DNA of 64,000 nucleotides from Haematobia irritans (lineage: Eukaryota; Arthropoda; Insecta; Diptera; Muscidae). The stretch's first letter is position 1; the number at the start of each line of letters is the position of its first letter. Location: assembly GCF_050003625.1 (NCBI RefSeq), contig NC_134397.1, positions 97,882,162 to 97,946,161 of the forward strand, given 5' to 3'. The translations under genes and the position numbers were made by a program. Below, in pieces: positions 30,363 to 45,431 of this stretch. The notes beneath the pieces are model-generated. The model saw nothing but the letters and a program-made list of their open reading frames with translations, was not told the DNA's origin and did no database searches.

Positions 30363-33258
30363 AGTCGTAAAACTATTAACCTTCAATGTAAGATCTCTGG
30401 TTGATTCCAGTAGACAAATTGATCTGTCAAATACTCTAGCTAATAACAATATAGACATTGGATTCATTCAAGAATGTCATCTGAAAGGGAAAAGAAGAGT
30501 AAAATTAGGTGGATACAATTTTGTCTATGACAACTCACCATTGGGTGTTGCTGTTGTTTGTAAAAACACATTTCATTATGAAAAAGTTATTTTAAATGAT
30601 GTCAGCATCAAGACGTCCTTAATAAAAATTGAATCATTTTCCAATAATGCCACAAAAATATATTTGTTTGGGTCTGTTTACATACCATGTAATCACCCAG
30701 CCCAGCAACTTGAGAACGATTTAGAAAAATTACTCCGTCTTTGTCAGAGCTTTGATGCATTTGTTCTTGGCGGAGATCTCAATTCAAAAAATCGTGCATG
30801 GGGAGATACCATCGAAAATTCAAATGGTAAAACACTTCTTAATTGGCTTGAAAATAACTCTTTAGATGTTGTCAGATTATGCGATTCTTCACCTTCTTAT
30901 CCAAATGGCCCCTCTTTTCTTGATCATTTTTTGGTCAGCTCTCAGCTTATCAACAGCAACTTGGCGAATTATGAAATATCATCATTACCATCTTTTTCCG
31001 ACCATTTCCCGCTTAAACTTAATCTAAAACTTCAGCATACTGGCTTTCTTCTGCGAACTCCAAACATCATCACATCGTATAAAAACACCAATTGGAATAA
31101 TTTTCGTCAAATCATGGATTCTGCCTCTAGTAGACTATTGCCGCAACACAACAACAATCTGGAAAATTCTGAAATTGATAATTTGATTAACGATTTCAAC
31201 GAGACATTTAGGTCTATACATAACTCCCATTGTCAACAAATCCAAATTGTTGATAATAAATTCCCGCTATCAGAAAGAATTAAAAAGTTATTCAAACTTA
31301 AACACAACTGGCAAAGACAATTAAAAAACATCTTTCATCGTACTGGGAATAGAGTGAGTCCTAATTATACCATTCTTTCTAAACAAATCCAGTTATTGAA
31401 GATAATAATAAAAGAATCCGTTAACATTGAACAAGCAGAAAAATTCAAAAATAAGTTACAAAACATCAAACCAGGTCCGTCCGCCTTCAAGGAAATATAC
31501 AAAATAACGGGTAAAGTAAAATTCCCCTTCTGCAGTCAAATCGTTATTAACAATGATATCTCCAAGAATCCCAATGCAATAGCCAACCATTTCCACCAAT
31601 ATTACAACACCGTCTTTCAAAGAACAGTACCACTTCATCCAGTTTCAGATTTGAATACAAAAGTGCCCGCTTATATTGGGGCTTCATCTCCACATATTTA
31701 CTCATTTGATGATGATTTCAACGCATTTCAAAATTCTGACAACTTCCATTTCACAAATATAGAGCGGGTCGAAAATATTATCCACCATATAAACAATAAA
31801 AAATCAAGTGGTATTGATGAGATATCAAATTTTATTATAAAAAAATTCCCCAGTGCAACATTGAAACTGCTTACATGTTTATTTAACCACTGTATCAATA
31901 ATGGTTATTCCCCCTCTGGGTGGAAAGTTGCAAAAATATTACCGATTAAAAAGAAAATTGACAGCTTGGAACCAGCTGATTTTCGTCCAATCTCCCTCCT
32001 GTCTAATATTGGGAAACTTTTTGAACACGTCATAAAAGAGAAAATGGAAAATGATTATATAATCGATCCCATACCAAACCACCAATTTGGTTTCAAAAAA
32101 GGTCACTCCACCCAACATGCACTTTTGAAATTTCACAACGACATAACATCAAATCTCAATAATAAAGTGTGCACAGTTGCCATTGCTCTGGACATTCAAA
32201 AGGCATTTGATTCCGTATGCCATATTGGAATCCTTTATAAACTTGTGGGACTGGGGACAGACCCATTCATTGTGAAAGTTCTCTCCAGTTATTTCACAGA
32301 CAGAAAATTCTCAGTAAATATTCAAGGGACATCCTCCAGACTAGGTGAAGTAAACAGCGGGGTACCACAAGGCAGCGTTCTGGCACCATATCTCTTTAAC
32401 ATTTTCCTGAGTGATTTCCCTCATACTCATGCTGACTCGCAGGCAATCCTATATGCTGACGATTGTTTAATTTATGCCCACAGCACTTCTCCTGCAGATG
32501 CGCTACAAAAAGCAACGCAACACCTCCAACTCATTAGCGACTACTACATAAAGTGGGGAATATCAATCAATGCGTCAAAATCTGAAGCGATATGCATAAG
32601 AAATGCCTCTGGCAAAGGTCCCAGGTTTGTAGTTCCTGAGAGCAAATCACTAAAACTCACTCTGAATGGCATCGAAATTCCCTTTGAGACGGAAATAAAA
32701 TATCTGGGAGTCACATTTGACAACTTGCTGAAATTCAACAATCATGCCCGGTTAATACTAAGAAAGACAAAAAGTATACTTGGATCATTCTCATACATTC
32801 TGGGTAATAAATACTTACCTCAAAATACAAAACTACTACTATATAAAGTTGCAATAAGACCAATCTTAATATACGGATTTCCAATCTGGTTCACTATCTC
32901 GCCGACAGTGGCTAATGAATTGGAAATCCTTGAACGAAAGATATTAAGAAAATGCGTCAACAAACATTACCAAAGTCGTGAAAAAAAATTCTCCAATTCC
33001 CACATCTATGAAACGTCTGGAGTCCAACCATTTTGTAGATACGCCCTCAACCTCCAACGCACATTCATCGAGAAGCTTGCATCACATGAAAATGAACTAC
33101 TAAGTATAATCTACGACATTGAGCAAAACTCTAATTGGTCTGATTCTAAATACCTGTCATCTGTTGCCATAATTAACGAAATCATTGACAATGAATCAGA
33201 CATTTATACCATGACGCAATTCTACCAGAAAACTACTCCTGGAACACATAGAGGATAA
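30352..33258 (+). CDS. LINE ORF2, endonuclease-reverse transcriptase, 968 aa
   Basis: Intact ORF starting ATG 30352, overlapping the ORF1 stop by 11 nt, which suggests coupled translation. N-terminal apurinic-type endonuclease: FNVRSL, IGFIQECHLKG, GGDLNSKNRAWG (about residue 140) and SDHFPLKL (about 218). Reverse transcriptase: DFRPISLLSNIGKLFEH (about 541), IQKAFDSV (about 615), GVPQGSVLAPYLFN (about 669) and YADDCLIYAH (about 701). No RNase H domain follows, which fits the Jockey group rather than the I group. All catalytic motifs look intact, so this ORF could still supply activity although ORF1 is shifted. Confidence 0.92.
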   Translation: MDHRVVKLLTFNVRSLVDSSRQIDLSNTLANNNIDIGFIQECHLKGKRRVKLGGYNFVYDNSPLGVAVVCKNTFHYEKVILNDVSIKTSLIKIESFSNNATKIYLFGSVYIPCNHPAQQLENDLEKLLRLCQSFDAFVLGGDLNSKNRAWGDTIENSNGKTLLNWLENNSLDVVRLCDSSPSYPNGPSFLDHFLVSSQLINSNLANYEISSLPSFSDHFPLKLNLKLQHTGFLLRTPNIITSYKNTNWNNFRQIMDSASSRLLPQHNNNLENSEIDNLINDFNETFRSIHNSHCQQIQIVDNKFPLSERIKKLFKLKHNWQRQLKNIFHRTGNRVSPNYTILSKQIQLLKIIIKESVNIEQAEKFKNKLQNIKPGPSAFKEIYKITGKVKFPFCSQIVINNDISKNPNAIANHFHQYYNTVFQRTVPLHPVSDLNTKVPAYIGASSPHIYSFDDDFNAFQNSDNFHFTNIERVENIIHHINNKKSSGIDEISNFIIKKFPSATLKLLTCLFNHCINNGYSPSGWKVAKILPIKKKIDSLEPADFRPISLLSNIGKLFEHVIKEKMENDYIIDPIPNHQFGFKKGHSTQHALLKFHNDITSNLNNKVCTVAIALDIQKAFDSVCHIGILYKLVGLGTDPFIVKVLSSYFTDRKFSVNIQGTSSRLGEVNSGVPQGSVLAPYLFNIFLSDFPHTHADSQAILYADDCLIYAHSTSPADALQKATQHLQLISDYYIKWGISINASKSEAICIRNASGKGPRFVVPESKSLKLTLNGIEIPFETEIKYLGVTFDNLLKFNNHARLILRKTKSILGSFSYILGNKYLPQNTKLLLYKVAIRPILIYGFPIWFTISPTVANELEILERKILRKCVNKHYQSREKKFSNSHIYETSGVQPFCRYALNLQRTFIEKLASHENELLSIIYDIEQNSNWSDSKYLSSVAIINEIIDNESDIYTMTQFYQKTTPGTHRG

Positions 33259-33792
33259 ATGATAATCATAATTAACTATTATAATCTAGTCTATAAGAAG
33301 AAATATGTGCAATTATTCATACTAGACCATCAGTCATATTACAACACCTACGTACCTACCCAATGCTAATGCATATTCGTTCTAACTGTGATACTAGTAT
33401 TAAGGAAAAATACTTACCATTGTACTCTAAAAACAATTATATTAGCCTTCGTCGCTAACATACATTTGTTAACTCGTTTTAAGTGTTTTGTATTCGTAGA
33501 TTTAGAATTAAATATTTATTTACTTTAACAACAGACATTCGCGCTCTGTACGAAAACAACAAAGGTTAATGAGCAAGCCTTTTTTTTCATTCATCTCATG
33601 TGCATTCTACGCACAATCGATATTTTTTTACTACAAAGCAAGAGCTATTTTACATTACTTAACTGTGTATTAGAACAAGACGGATATAGTTCTAAGTTTA
33701 CCATTAACTTATCGATAAGTTCTTATCTTCCATGTAATCGAAATTAATAAGCCTCAAATAAATATACTTACTTACTTACTTATATTGTAAGC

Positions 33793-35622
33793 CAGAAAAA
33801 TGGTAACTTTCAAAGCCATCTTCTTTGTTCAAAATCTCGTGTGGCTCCTACACAAGTCATAACTGTTCCCAAGTTAGAACTTTGTGCAGCATTATTACAT
33901 GCAGAGTTGACTTATTCAATTTAAAAAATGGACATATTTTGTGGAGATATATTTTGCTGGTCAGATTCGACAATTGTTTTGTCGTGGATTCGTGATCATT
34001 CGTCGAATTATCAAACTTTTATCTCAAATCGTATAAGTCGCATACAGTCGCTTACAAATTCTATGCAATGGAAATATGTTCCTATGGGCCAGAACCCGGC
34101 CGACTTAATATCAAGAGGAACAACTGCTCAAAATTTAGCTACGTCAAGATTATGGTTAAATGGGCCAGAATTTTTAATCCACCCATCAAATTATTGGCCA
34201 GAACAGCCACCAGCATTAACTAATTTGCCTGAAAAACGTAAACACGCTTTGATTGCCACATCAACCAAGATTTCTGATTTATCCCTTAACTGTAAATTTA
34301 TATCATCGTTTGGAAAAGTAGCCAGAGTTTTTGCTTATATTTCAAAATTTGGTAATCATAATACAAAGTATCGAAAAGGTCCTTTAACTACTGTAGATGT
34401 CAAAAGAGGAAAAGAGTTGCTTATTCGTATGATTCAAAAAAGCAGTTTTCCTGTGGAATACGATACAATAATTAAAAACTTACAAATAAATTCATCAAGC
34501 CCGTTGTCATCATTAAATCCGTTTATTGATAAATTTGGCCTTTTGCGAGTAGGCGGTCGCCTCGAAAATTCATTATTAAGTTTTGAATCTCAACACCCAA
34601 TCATACTAAAGGCCACGCATTAACAGAATCATTAATTAAATATTACCATAAGAAAAATTTGCATGCTGGCCCTCAATCGCTTTTGGCAATTGTAAGACTG
34701 GAGTATTGGCCGATAGGAGGGAGAAAGGAGGTGAGCCGAATTCTCAATAAATGTATTCGATGTTTTCGATTACGTCCCCAAGTAGTGGAGCATGTAATGG
34801 GACAGCTTCCAAGAGATAGAGTTCAAGGTATTCGTGCGTTTTTGGTGACAGGAGTAGATTACTGCGGGCCCTTATACTACAGATCTGAAATTCGGACCAA
34901 GTCTTCAATAAAATGCTATATAAGTTTGTTTGTATGCTTCGCGTCCAAGGCTATTCACCTTGAATTGGTGAAAGATCTATCGATACAGTCATTTTTAGCT
35001 GCTTTAAAACGCTTTATTAGCATTCGAGGAAAACCAAGCATTATCTGGTCTTATAATGCCACCAATTTTGTTGGCTCCAAAAATGAATTGGAGGAATTAA
35101 AGACTGTTTTTAAGCCAACAACACAACGATGCTGTTCATTCCCAATGTTTGGAAGATGGAATTCAATGGAAATTTATTCCTCCAAGATCTCCCCATTTCG
35201 GGGGACTCTGGGAGGCTGCTGTAAAAGTGGCAAAATTGCACATTCTCCAAACTGTTGGTCTTTCAATTTTAAGCTTTGATGATCTTCGAACTTAAATTTG
35301 CCAAATATCTGCCATAATGAATTCACGCCCTATATGTCCCATTTCAGAAAACCCTGATGATTTGAATGTTTTAACACCATCTCATTTTTTAACAGGTGCC
35401 CCAATGACTTCAGTTGCTGAACCAGATTTATCCAAGCTAAATATAAATCGGCTAGACCACTGGCAGCGAGTTTGCTATATGCAACAACTCTTCTGGAAAA
35501 AATGGAGCACTGAATATCTAACTATTTTACAGCAGAGAACAATATGGAAGTCTCGAACCAAAAACATCGATGTTGGAGCGATGGTATTGCTAAAAGATGA
35601 AAATCAGCCCCCGTTGAAATAG
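33793..35622 (+). pseudogene. BEL RNase H, integrase and C-terminal domain, broken
   Basis: Continues BEL pol after the LINE: YIVSQKNG, a stop TAA at 33922, then FCWSDSTIVLSWI (RNase H) and NPADLISRG. The frame stops at 34621 near the integrase zinc domain; 34659-35279 holds the core with GVDYCGPLY, but the block that normally reads SDNGTNF is SYNATNF here, so the second catalytic aspartate is lost. A further shift leads to 35317-35622, the BEL C-terminal region (NVLTPSHFLTG, LDHWQR, FWKKWSTEYL). At least three breaks. Confidence 0.87.
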
Positions 35623-35781
35623 CAGTTGGGAAGAGTGGTCGATGTAACTAAAGGTCAAGATGGTGTTATTCGTGTGGTCTCACTTAAAACTACAAATGGA
35701 ATTATTCGAAGAGCAGTGACAAAAATATGCCTTCTCCCTATTAATGAAGTTGAAACCTGTGCGCTTTCAAAGGAGGGAGGA

Positions 35782-36221
35782 TGTTAAGATGCAGTGTATT
35801 TTATTTTATAATATTGAATTTTATTTTAAAAATGTTCAATATTTATTTTATTTAAAAGTTCCAATTTTTGCCATTTTAATCGATTATCAAAACCAAACAT
35901 TTTATTGCTTGTAATCATTTTACGCATAGCTATGCTCTCTTGAATTTATTTAGCTACAAGAAATAACTGTTTTGAAAGCTCAGCTCACTTTGTATAAAAG
36001 ACATGCAACCTAAAATTTTGGCTATCATTCGTTTTGTTTGTTACATTTGTTTTTTGTTCATTGTCACCAAGTTGTACAACATTACATACATAACATATAG
36101 TTATAATTTGGAAATAAACATACACCTGTTTGTTGAACATTCGTGTTTAATAAAATTTGGATTTTTTCGCTGATCTCCTTTTTGGAACTTTTGAACATTT
36201 GCATCATATACGTGTATTTCG
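35782..36221 (+). repeat. BEL 3' LTR, end slightly truncated
   Basis: Matches 23115-23562 up to ATACGTGTATTTCG; the last ~13 bases of the 5' LTR are missing or changed, so no target duplication could be shown. Confidence 0.85.
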
Positions 36222-36267
36222 TTTTATTTCGTCAAATTGGGCAATCCATCATTTTAATAAAAAACCA

Positions 36268-37069
36268 TCCACCCTGCCAGCATTTCAAAGTTCCATTTCA
36301 TCCTCATCGCTACCACAGACTCGTAAATGTCACCACAACCATCGCGAACTGTGATGGGGGAAGCATATCAAAAAGTACAAAATGTACATGAAAGTATTTT
36401 GCCATCACTACTGTTAGAAGAGCCATTTTATTTTTTGTGAAACGCCAAGCGCAACCAGCTTGTTATATTTTATTTAAATAAAAACGAAAATAAAGTTCTG
36501 AAAACATAGATATTACGCTTAAAATTGTGAAAGGTATATGGTGAACAATTTTCGACTTTTCAAATAGAATAAAGTGATCGTTTTTCAAATATTTTTCCAG
36601 GCACGCTGTCTCCATCGAAAATAAACAAACTGGCTGATAGACGCTGCAATATGTAACTTGCTACTTAAAACTCGACATCATTCTTTTATTAATGCAAAAA
36701 ATTATGTTAAATGTGAGGAGATAAACCGAAAATGTTATATTTATAAGAAATTATAAATGTTTAATCAAATCAATAAACATCTACATAATCGTGTTTTACT
36801 TTATCACAATGATTCTTCTACAATTACCTTAAAATTCACTTTTTCTGATAGTTTGCAGGGGTTCTTATTGGCGTCCTTCGAAGTTGATCTAAATAGGCAC
36901 CTAATAATTGCACTGATGAGAAACTTTTTCGTAGTAACTTGGCGTGGTACAACTTCTCAATAGTGACGGCGCTTTTCCGACGAGTTTTTGATGTCGTCTA
37001 TGATTGTTTTCGACGTAGTGGGGATTCTCAGAAGCGCCCCCAAATTCAAAAAATGTTGGCAGGGTAGTA
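36268..37069. mobile_element. TIR-bounded repeat, about 800 bp
   Basis: Left end CCACCCTGCCAGCATTT, right end in reverse complement CTACCCTGCCAACATTT (15 of 17 match). No transposase ORF. Target duplication unclear; it lies right after the BEL 3' LTR. Superfamily not assigned. Confidence 0.6.
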
Positions 37070-37595
37070 AAAGAATATTTTTGCAATTAAAATTTGGGTT
37101 ATCGTATTAATCTTTTAAATTTTTCCAATTGACAATTGTTGATAAAAAAAGAACTTGAGGTCTGTATTTTAACCCTTTCGACCCTATTAAGTAACAAAAC
37201 TGTAACGGTATCGAATGCTACTAGTGTCTTCTCCAAGTTGAATAAAAAACAGCTAATTTGGTTTACTATTAGTTAGTGTTGGGAAAGTAACGAGTATTTG
37301 ATTACAAGTACTCGTTACTGACCCATTTTTTGAGTACTCTACTAGTAAATGAGTACTTAATATCTTCAATATCATTTTGTTTCTTCTTCTGGCGGTAGCA
37401 AGTTTGCGGATTGGAAACAAAATCATTGGGTTTTGGGAAAGTATTAATTAAAGTTTTGGAAAATCGGGTTTCCCTATTGAAATGACGAGAAAAAACAAAA
37501 TTTGGCTTCACCTCAAAGAAAGTATTACAAAAAGGGAAAAATGTAACTTATTTCTTGTAAAGGATTACATTTGTTACTTGGGAAGAGCAATTGTA
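37070..37595. other. Unassigned sequence with hAT-like and piggyBac-like ends
   Basis: At 37170 a TTTTAACCCTTTCGACCC motif resembles a piggyBac-MITE end without partner. At 37276-37320 GTGTTGGGAAAGTAACGAGT resembles the end of hAT elements; no matching right end with an 8-bp duplication was found. No coding region supported. Confidence 0.35.
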
Positions 37596-37829
37596 AAGGT
37601 GGGTATTAAGTTCGAGTTTAGCCGCTAAAAACATGATTTTTCACGATTACTTTTCTTTAATAATCCAATTTTAAGGGATACAAACTGTGTGAAAATTTGC
37701 TTTGGGCTTTTCCCCATCAAGTTATAATGAAATTTGCAACAAATATGTATAATTTCATGCATTTTTCTTACTGATTTAGTTTTCACTTTAGCGATTTTAG
37801 CGGCTAATCTTAATACCCACCTTAAAGGT
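37596..37829. mobile_element. MITE of the GGTGGGTATTAAG family, complete copy
   Basis: Left end AAGGTGGGTATTAAGTTCGA plus GTTTAGCCGCTAAA; right end TTTTAGCGGCTAATC..TTAATACCCACCTT is its inverted partner. Partial copies follow head to tail at 37830-37861 and 37855-38045, and another copy lies at 40473-40655. Confidence 0.75.
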
Positions 37830-38045
37830 GGGTATTAAGTTCGAGTTTAGCCGCTAAAGGTGGGTATTAAGATCGAGTTTAGCCGCTAAAACGTCTTTTT
37901 TTCACGATTACTTTTCTTTAATAATCCATTTTAAGGAATACAAACTTTGTGAAAATTTGCTTTGGACTTTTCCCCACCAAGTTATAATAAAATTTGCAAC
38001 AAATATGTATAATTTGCAACAAATATGTATAATTTTCCTAAATTT
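37830..38045. repeat. Partial tandem copies of the same MITE
   Basis: A ~34-bp stub of the left end is followed by a second, longer copy that lacks a right end and has a doubled 19-bp AATTTGCAACAAATATGTAT-like unit at its end (about 38000-38035). Confidence 0.65.

Positions 38046-39309
<1,264 letters not shown>

Positions 39310-39392
<83 letters not shown>
39310..39392. repeat. (TA)n microsatellite, 83 bp, left part of a split array
   Basis: Pure TA run, ending exactly where the TIR element begins. Confidence 0.95.
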
Positions 39393-42285
<2,893 letters not shown>

Positions 42286-42289
42286 ATTT

Positions 42290-42846
42290 GGCGATCCTAC
42301 CCGATTGAATCTACATTAATTTTAAATATAGTCGAGCTATGAATGCAGGATAATAGAAGGAAGAAATAAGCGATTGCATCAATCAAAATAACTGCAATTG
42401 AATTCCAACAATATAATCTTGATTGAGACAATAGAATCGGATGTATTACAAATCGGGGAGAAGTTTCTGGTGCACGGTTGAGACAACGTATCAAATCTAA
42501 AAATTGGATTTCTTGAAGTCTAGCATCAATTACCCAAATAATAGTTTTATGTGAAGTTATTCATCTCATCTCATTCCTCTCATCAATCCTCACCATTCGG
42601 ATACCATCAAATAGCTCTAAAACATTGGCTTTGGATACAAGAAATTTATAACAGCTAGTAAGTCAAAGAATCTAGAGATAAACCCAAGCTCCTAGTGGTT
42701 AAAATTTTGCCACATTCATATCTAGTATATTACATTTTCATTATTTGTATAACACATACACCCCTATACTCCAATACTATTTATACATTATTGTGTCTGG
42801 TCTTATTATAAGTTTTTATTTTGTGAACTGCTTCCCTGAACTAACA
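42290..42846 (+). other. Gypsy leader between primer site and gag
   Basis: About 560 nt of untranslated leader following the primer site; no ORF of note. Confidence 0.5.
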
Positions 42847-42967
42847 ATGCCAAACTCACCAACGCGCACAGAAAACCAAGGTTCAACCGATCCTTGTAAC
42901 AACAGTGGGGGAATTAACGAGCAATCGGTATTGGCTAATGGTTACAATATGTTGAATAGGACTAACG

Positions 42968-44578
42968 CACGCTCACAAAAAATCGCTTCTGTAACATATA
43001 CTTCCAAACATATTTTGCTTCAAGCATATATATTTTTGGGTATTGCCCAAACATTTTGATGTTTGATCTCTTCCAATATATAATATGTTTGAAAGCATAT
43101 TGGTCTATGTTTGGTATATGTTTGGGTAGTCTAAGTTCTAGGGATCTATAGTACAAACCAATAATCGATTTTTCGACTTTTCTATTATTGACTTTTAATC
43201 AAAAATCGATTTTCGATTATTTTTACCATTCAAAATTCGAATATTCGATTTTTCGTAATCGAATTTCATAGAAATAATGATTATACAAAATATTCGATTT
43301 TATGAAATCTATTTTGTTTTTGCGAGTTGGAGAGAAATGCAAAAATTAGTGTTCTAGTCAAACATGTTAATTTTTTTTTTAAATTTGTTTAATATATTTT
43401 TAAAATGTTAAGTATAAAATTTTTAACATGTACGAATCATTTATCATTATTTCACAAAATAAATTCAAGGAAATTGAAAACACAAAGGATTCATTTAAAC
43501 CAATTTGATATTTAACTTAATCAAATCAATATTTTTATTCTTATTGGTAATAGAATTCTATAAATAAAAATGAAGAAATATCTCGGTATTTTTCAATTAA
43601 ATTGAAACCAATGAATGATTGATAATCAAAATTAAAAATTATATGAAAATCTAAAATCGATTTTGCGATTATTTTTAGGTTAATAATCGATTTCGATTTT
43701 TTTAGATTTTCATGCCAAAATTCGAATAATCGATTAATCGATTTTCGATTTATAGATCCCTACTAAGTTCCAATCATTTTGTATTTTTGCATCCAAATTC
43801 AATAATGTTGTCTTCCAAAAAACAATATGTTATTATGTGAACATATAATATGTTTGGAAGCATTTTGCACCCAAAAATATTATATGCTTAAAAAAAATCC
43901 TCCCAAACAATATTGTGCTCAAAATTTTATTTATTTATTTATATATTTACAATCATAATGAATTATGAAAATAAACAGGTAATATAGGTGCTAACAACAT
44001 AGGTTTTCGACCTGAATGCTCAAAATTTTGTTTCTGCCCAATTGTATATTCCCCCACATCTTTCTCACTTCCACGAGATTTTTTAGTTCTTAGCACCTTT
44101 TTCTGTAATACAAACATTGTAGAAGAAATTATTCATTTGTATGATTTTTTTTATTTTAATTTTACCTTTTGCCGGACGGGGATTCGAACAGCGGACCACA
44201 CAGTTTGTAAGGATCAAAGAAGTAGCTGATCAATTGACCAAGGAAAAATAAAATGTTAATTTTGTAATAACAAGCAACAACCACCAACTTAATTCAATAT
44301 CGCTCCCTGTTAAATAGCGCTCCAAGCTACTAAACACATATATGTTTATAGGCTATTTCTAAATTAATATATGTTTGCATCCAAGCATATTATATTTACA
44401 AACATTTTATGTCCCAAACATAATATGTTCTAACATATTAACATATATGTCCCAAACATGTTATGCTAGTTTATGAACATTATATACTTGCACTCAAAAA
44501 TATTGTGTTTAAAAATTTGTGTTCCAAACATATAATGTTTATAGCCAAACATATGAAAAACAGTCTTTTTCATCCGTG
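42968..44578 (+). mobile_element. CACTA-like non-autonomous transposon, copy 3
   Basis: Same ends as copies 1 and 2 (CACGCTCAC..CATCCGTG). Target duplication CG (42966-42967 and 44579-44580), confirmed by gag frame continuity (AGG ACT AAC GGC ACC). Longer than the others because of a 624-bp hAT-type MITE at 43139-43762. Confidence 0.85.
43139..43762. mobile_element. hAT-type MITE, 624 bp
   Basis: Perfect 12-bp inverted ends TAGGGATCTATA and a perfect 8-bp target duplication CTAAGTTC (43131-43138 and 43763-43770); CACTA-like copies 1 and 2 show the empty site. The interior is AT-rich with many ATCGATT motifs and no ORF. 8-bp duplication supports the hAT superfamily. Confidence 0.88.
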
Positions 44579-45388
44579 CGGCACCGAAGTTTCCGCTGCA
44601 TCAATAAAACTACCGAATTTTTGGACTAATTGTCCAGAAGCATGGTTTATCCATGCCGAAATGCAATTTGCAACCAAAGGGATCTCAGTGGATAAGACAA
44701 AATATGAATACATCGTTACAGCTTTGCCACAGGAAGTAATTATGACCGTTTTGGATGTGATTCAGAATCCCCCTAGTGAAAATAGATATGAACATTTGAA
44801 AGATGTTTTGATTCAGAGACACACAATTAGTGAAGGTAGACGTTTGGATAAGGTTTTGTCTGATTCGGAAATAGGAGATCAGAAACCCCCTGAATTTTAT
44901 CGATCAATGTCCTTAATGGCAGGCACAAGATTTGGTCAGGACGTCTTGAAACGGCTCTGGCTACGGAAATTACCTAAGAGTCTTAATATAGCATTGACGG
45001 GATCAAATGTGACAAATGTGAGCGAACTATTGCAATTGGCAGATAGTATTTGGGAGGTGTTACAGAAGGACGAGTTGTCAGTAATTGGAGCATCGGCACC
45101 TTCACAGAAAACGTCGTCTGTGGCGGATTTGGGTAAAGTAGTTGAAGGATTAGTTAAGGCCACTAGTAACATATGTGAAGGTTTTCAAAATCTATCACTA
45201 GAAGTGTCTGCAATAAGGCGCTAGTTGGAAGAATTTAAATATAAGGATCCAGCGGAAAGATTTAGACAACGAAGTTCTCGGTCACGAAGCCGAAAAAGTA
45301 ATTGGCTGTGCAGATTTCACTATAGATTTGGTAAGGATGCTAGGAACTGTGAACAACCTTGTTCTTATAATCAAAATAGAGATAGTTC

Positions 45389-45431
45389 AAAAAACTAGAT
45401 AAACCCATTGCAGAAGCGACGGGCAATGGGT
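45389..45431 (+). promoter_or_regulatory. -1 programmed ribosomal frameshift signal
   Basis: Slippery heptamer A AAA AAC at 45389-45395 in the gag frame, directly followed by the gag stop TAG. A 7-nt spacer (45396-45402) precedes a perfect 9-bp hairpin: ACCCATTGC (45403-45411), 11-nt loop, GCAATGGGT (45423-45431). Slipping by -1 at this point enters frame 2, precisely the frame of the protease-reverse transcriptase ORF. Heptamer type, spacer length and stem all match the textbook arrangement for gag-pol recoding. Confidence 0.85.

Larger units (their letters stand above)
28892..33779 (+). mobile_element. Jockey-like LINE, nearly full length
   Basis: Perfect 13-bp target duplication TTATATTGTAAGC (28879-28891 and 33780-33792) inside the BEL RNase H region. 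5' UTR about 130 bp, ORF1 29023-30362, ORF2 30352-33258, 3' UTR about 520 bp and a tail of ACTT repeats instead of poly(A). The length of 4.9 kb and the start at a plain 5' end suggest it is not 5'-truncated. Confidence 0.9.
23115..36221 (+). mobile_element. BEL/Pao retrotransposon carrying three later insertions
   Basis: 5' LTR 23115-23576 (TGTTAAGATG..GTCAACA), primer site TTTGGTGACCCCGACGTG, 3' LTR from 35782 after the purine tract AAAGGAGGGAGG. Inside sit two CACTA-like elements (25534-26508, 27857-28828) and a Jockey-like LINE (28892-33779). Without these and their target duplications the element is about 6.25 kb, normal for BEL. Small LTR differences (for example AAAGCCATGC versus AAAGACATGC) mean it is older than the mag-like gypsy. 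Coding regions are broken in several places. Confidence 0.92.
42847..45398 (+). pseudogene. Gypsy gag, split by a transposon and one stop
   Basis: ATG 42847 gives a Ser/Asn-rich N-terminus (MPNSPTRTENQG) up to 42967, where CACTA-like copy 3 entered. After removing the element and one CG the frame continues at 44581 with a Gag region (PNFWTNCPEAWFIHAEMQF, YEYIVTALPQEV) of the kind seen in some arthropod gypsy elements. TAG at 45222-45224 is premature: the same frame stays open afterwards through an Arg/Ser-rich part and a zinc-knuckle-like CRFHYRFGKDARNCEQPC, to the true gag stop TAG at 45396-45398. Confidence 0.8.

Noticed and set aside
37276..37600. Complete hAT transposon
   Set aside because: Only a left-end-like GTGTTGGGAAAGTAAC was seen; no matching right end or 8-bp duplication.
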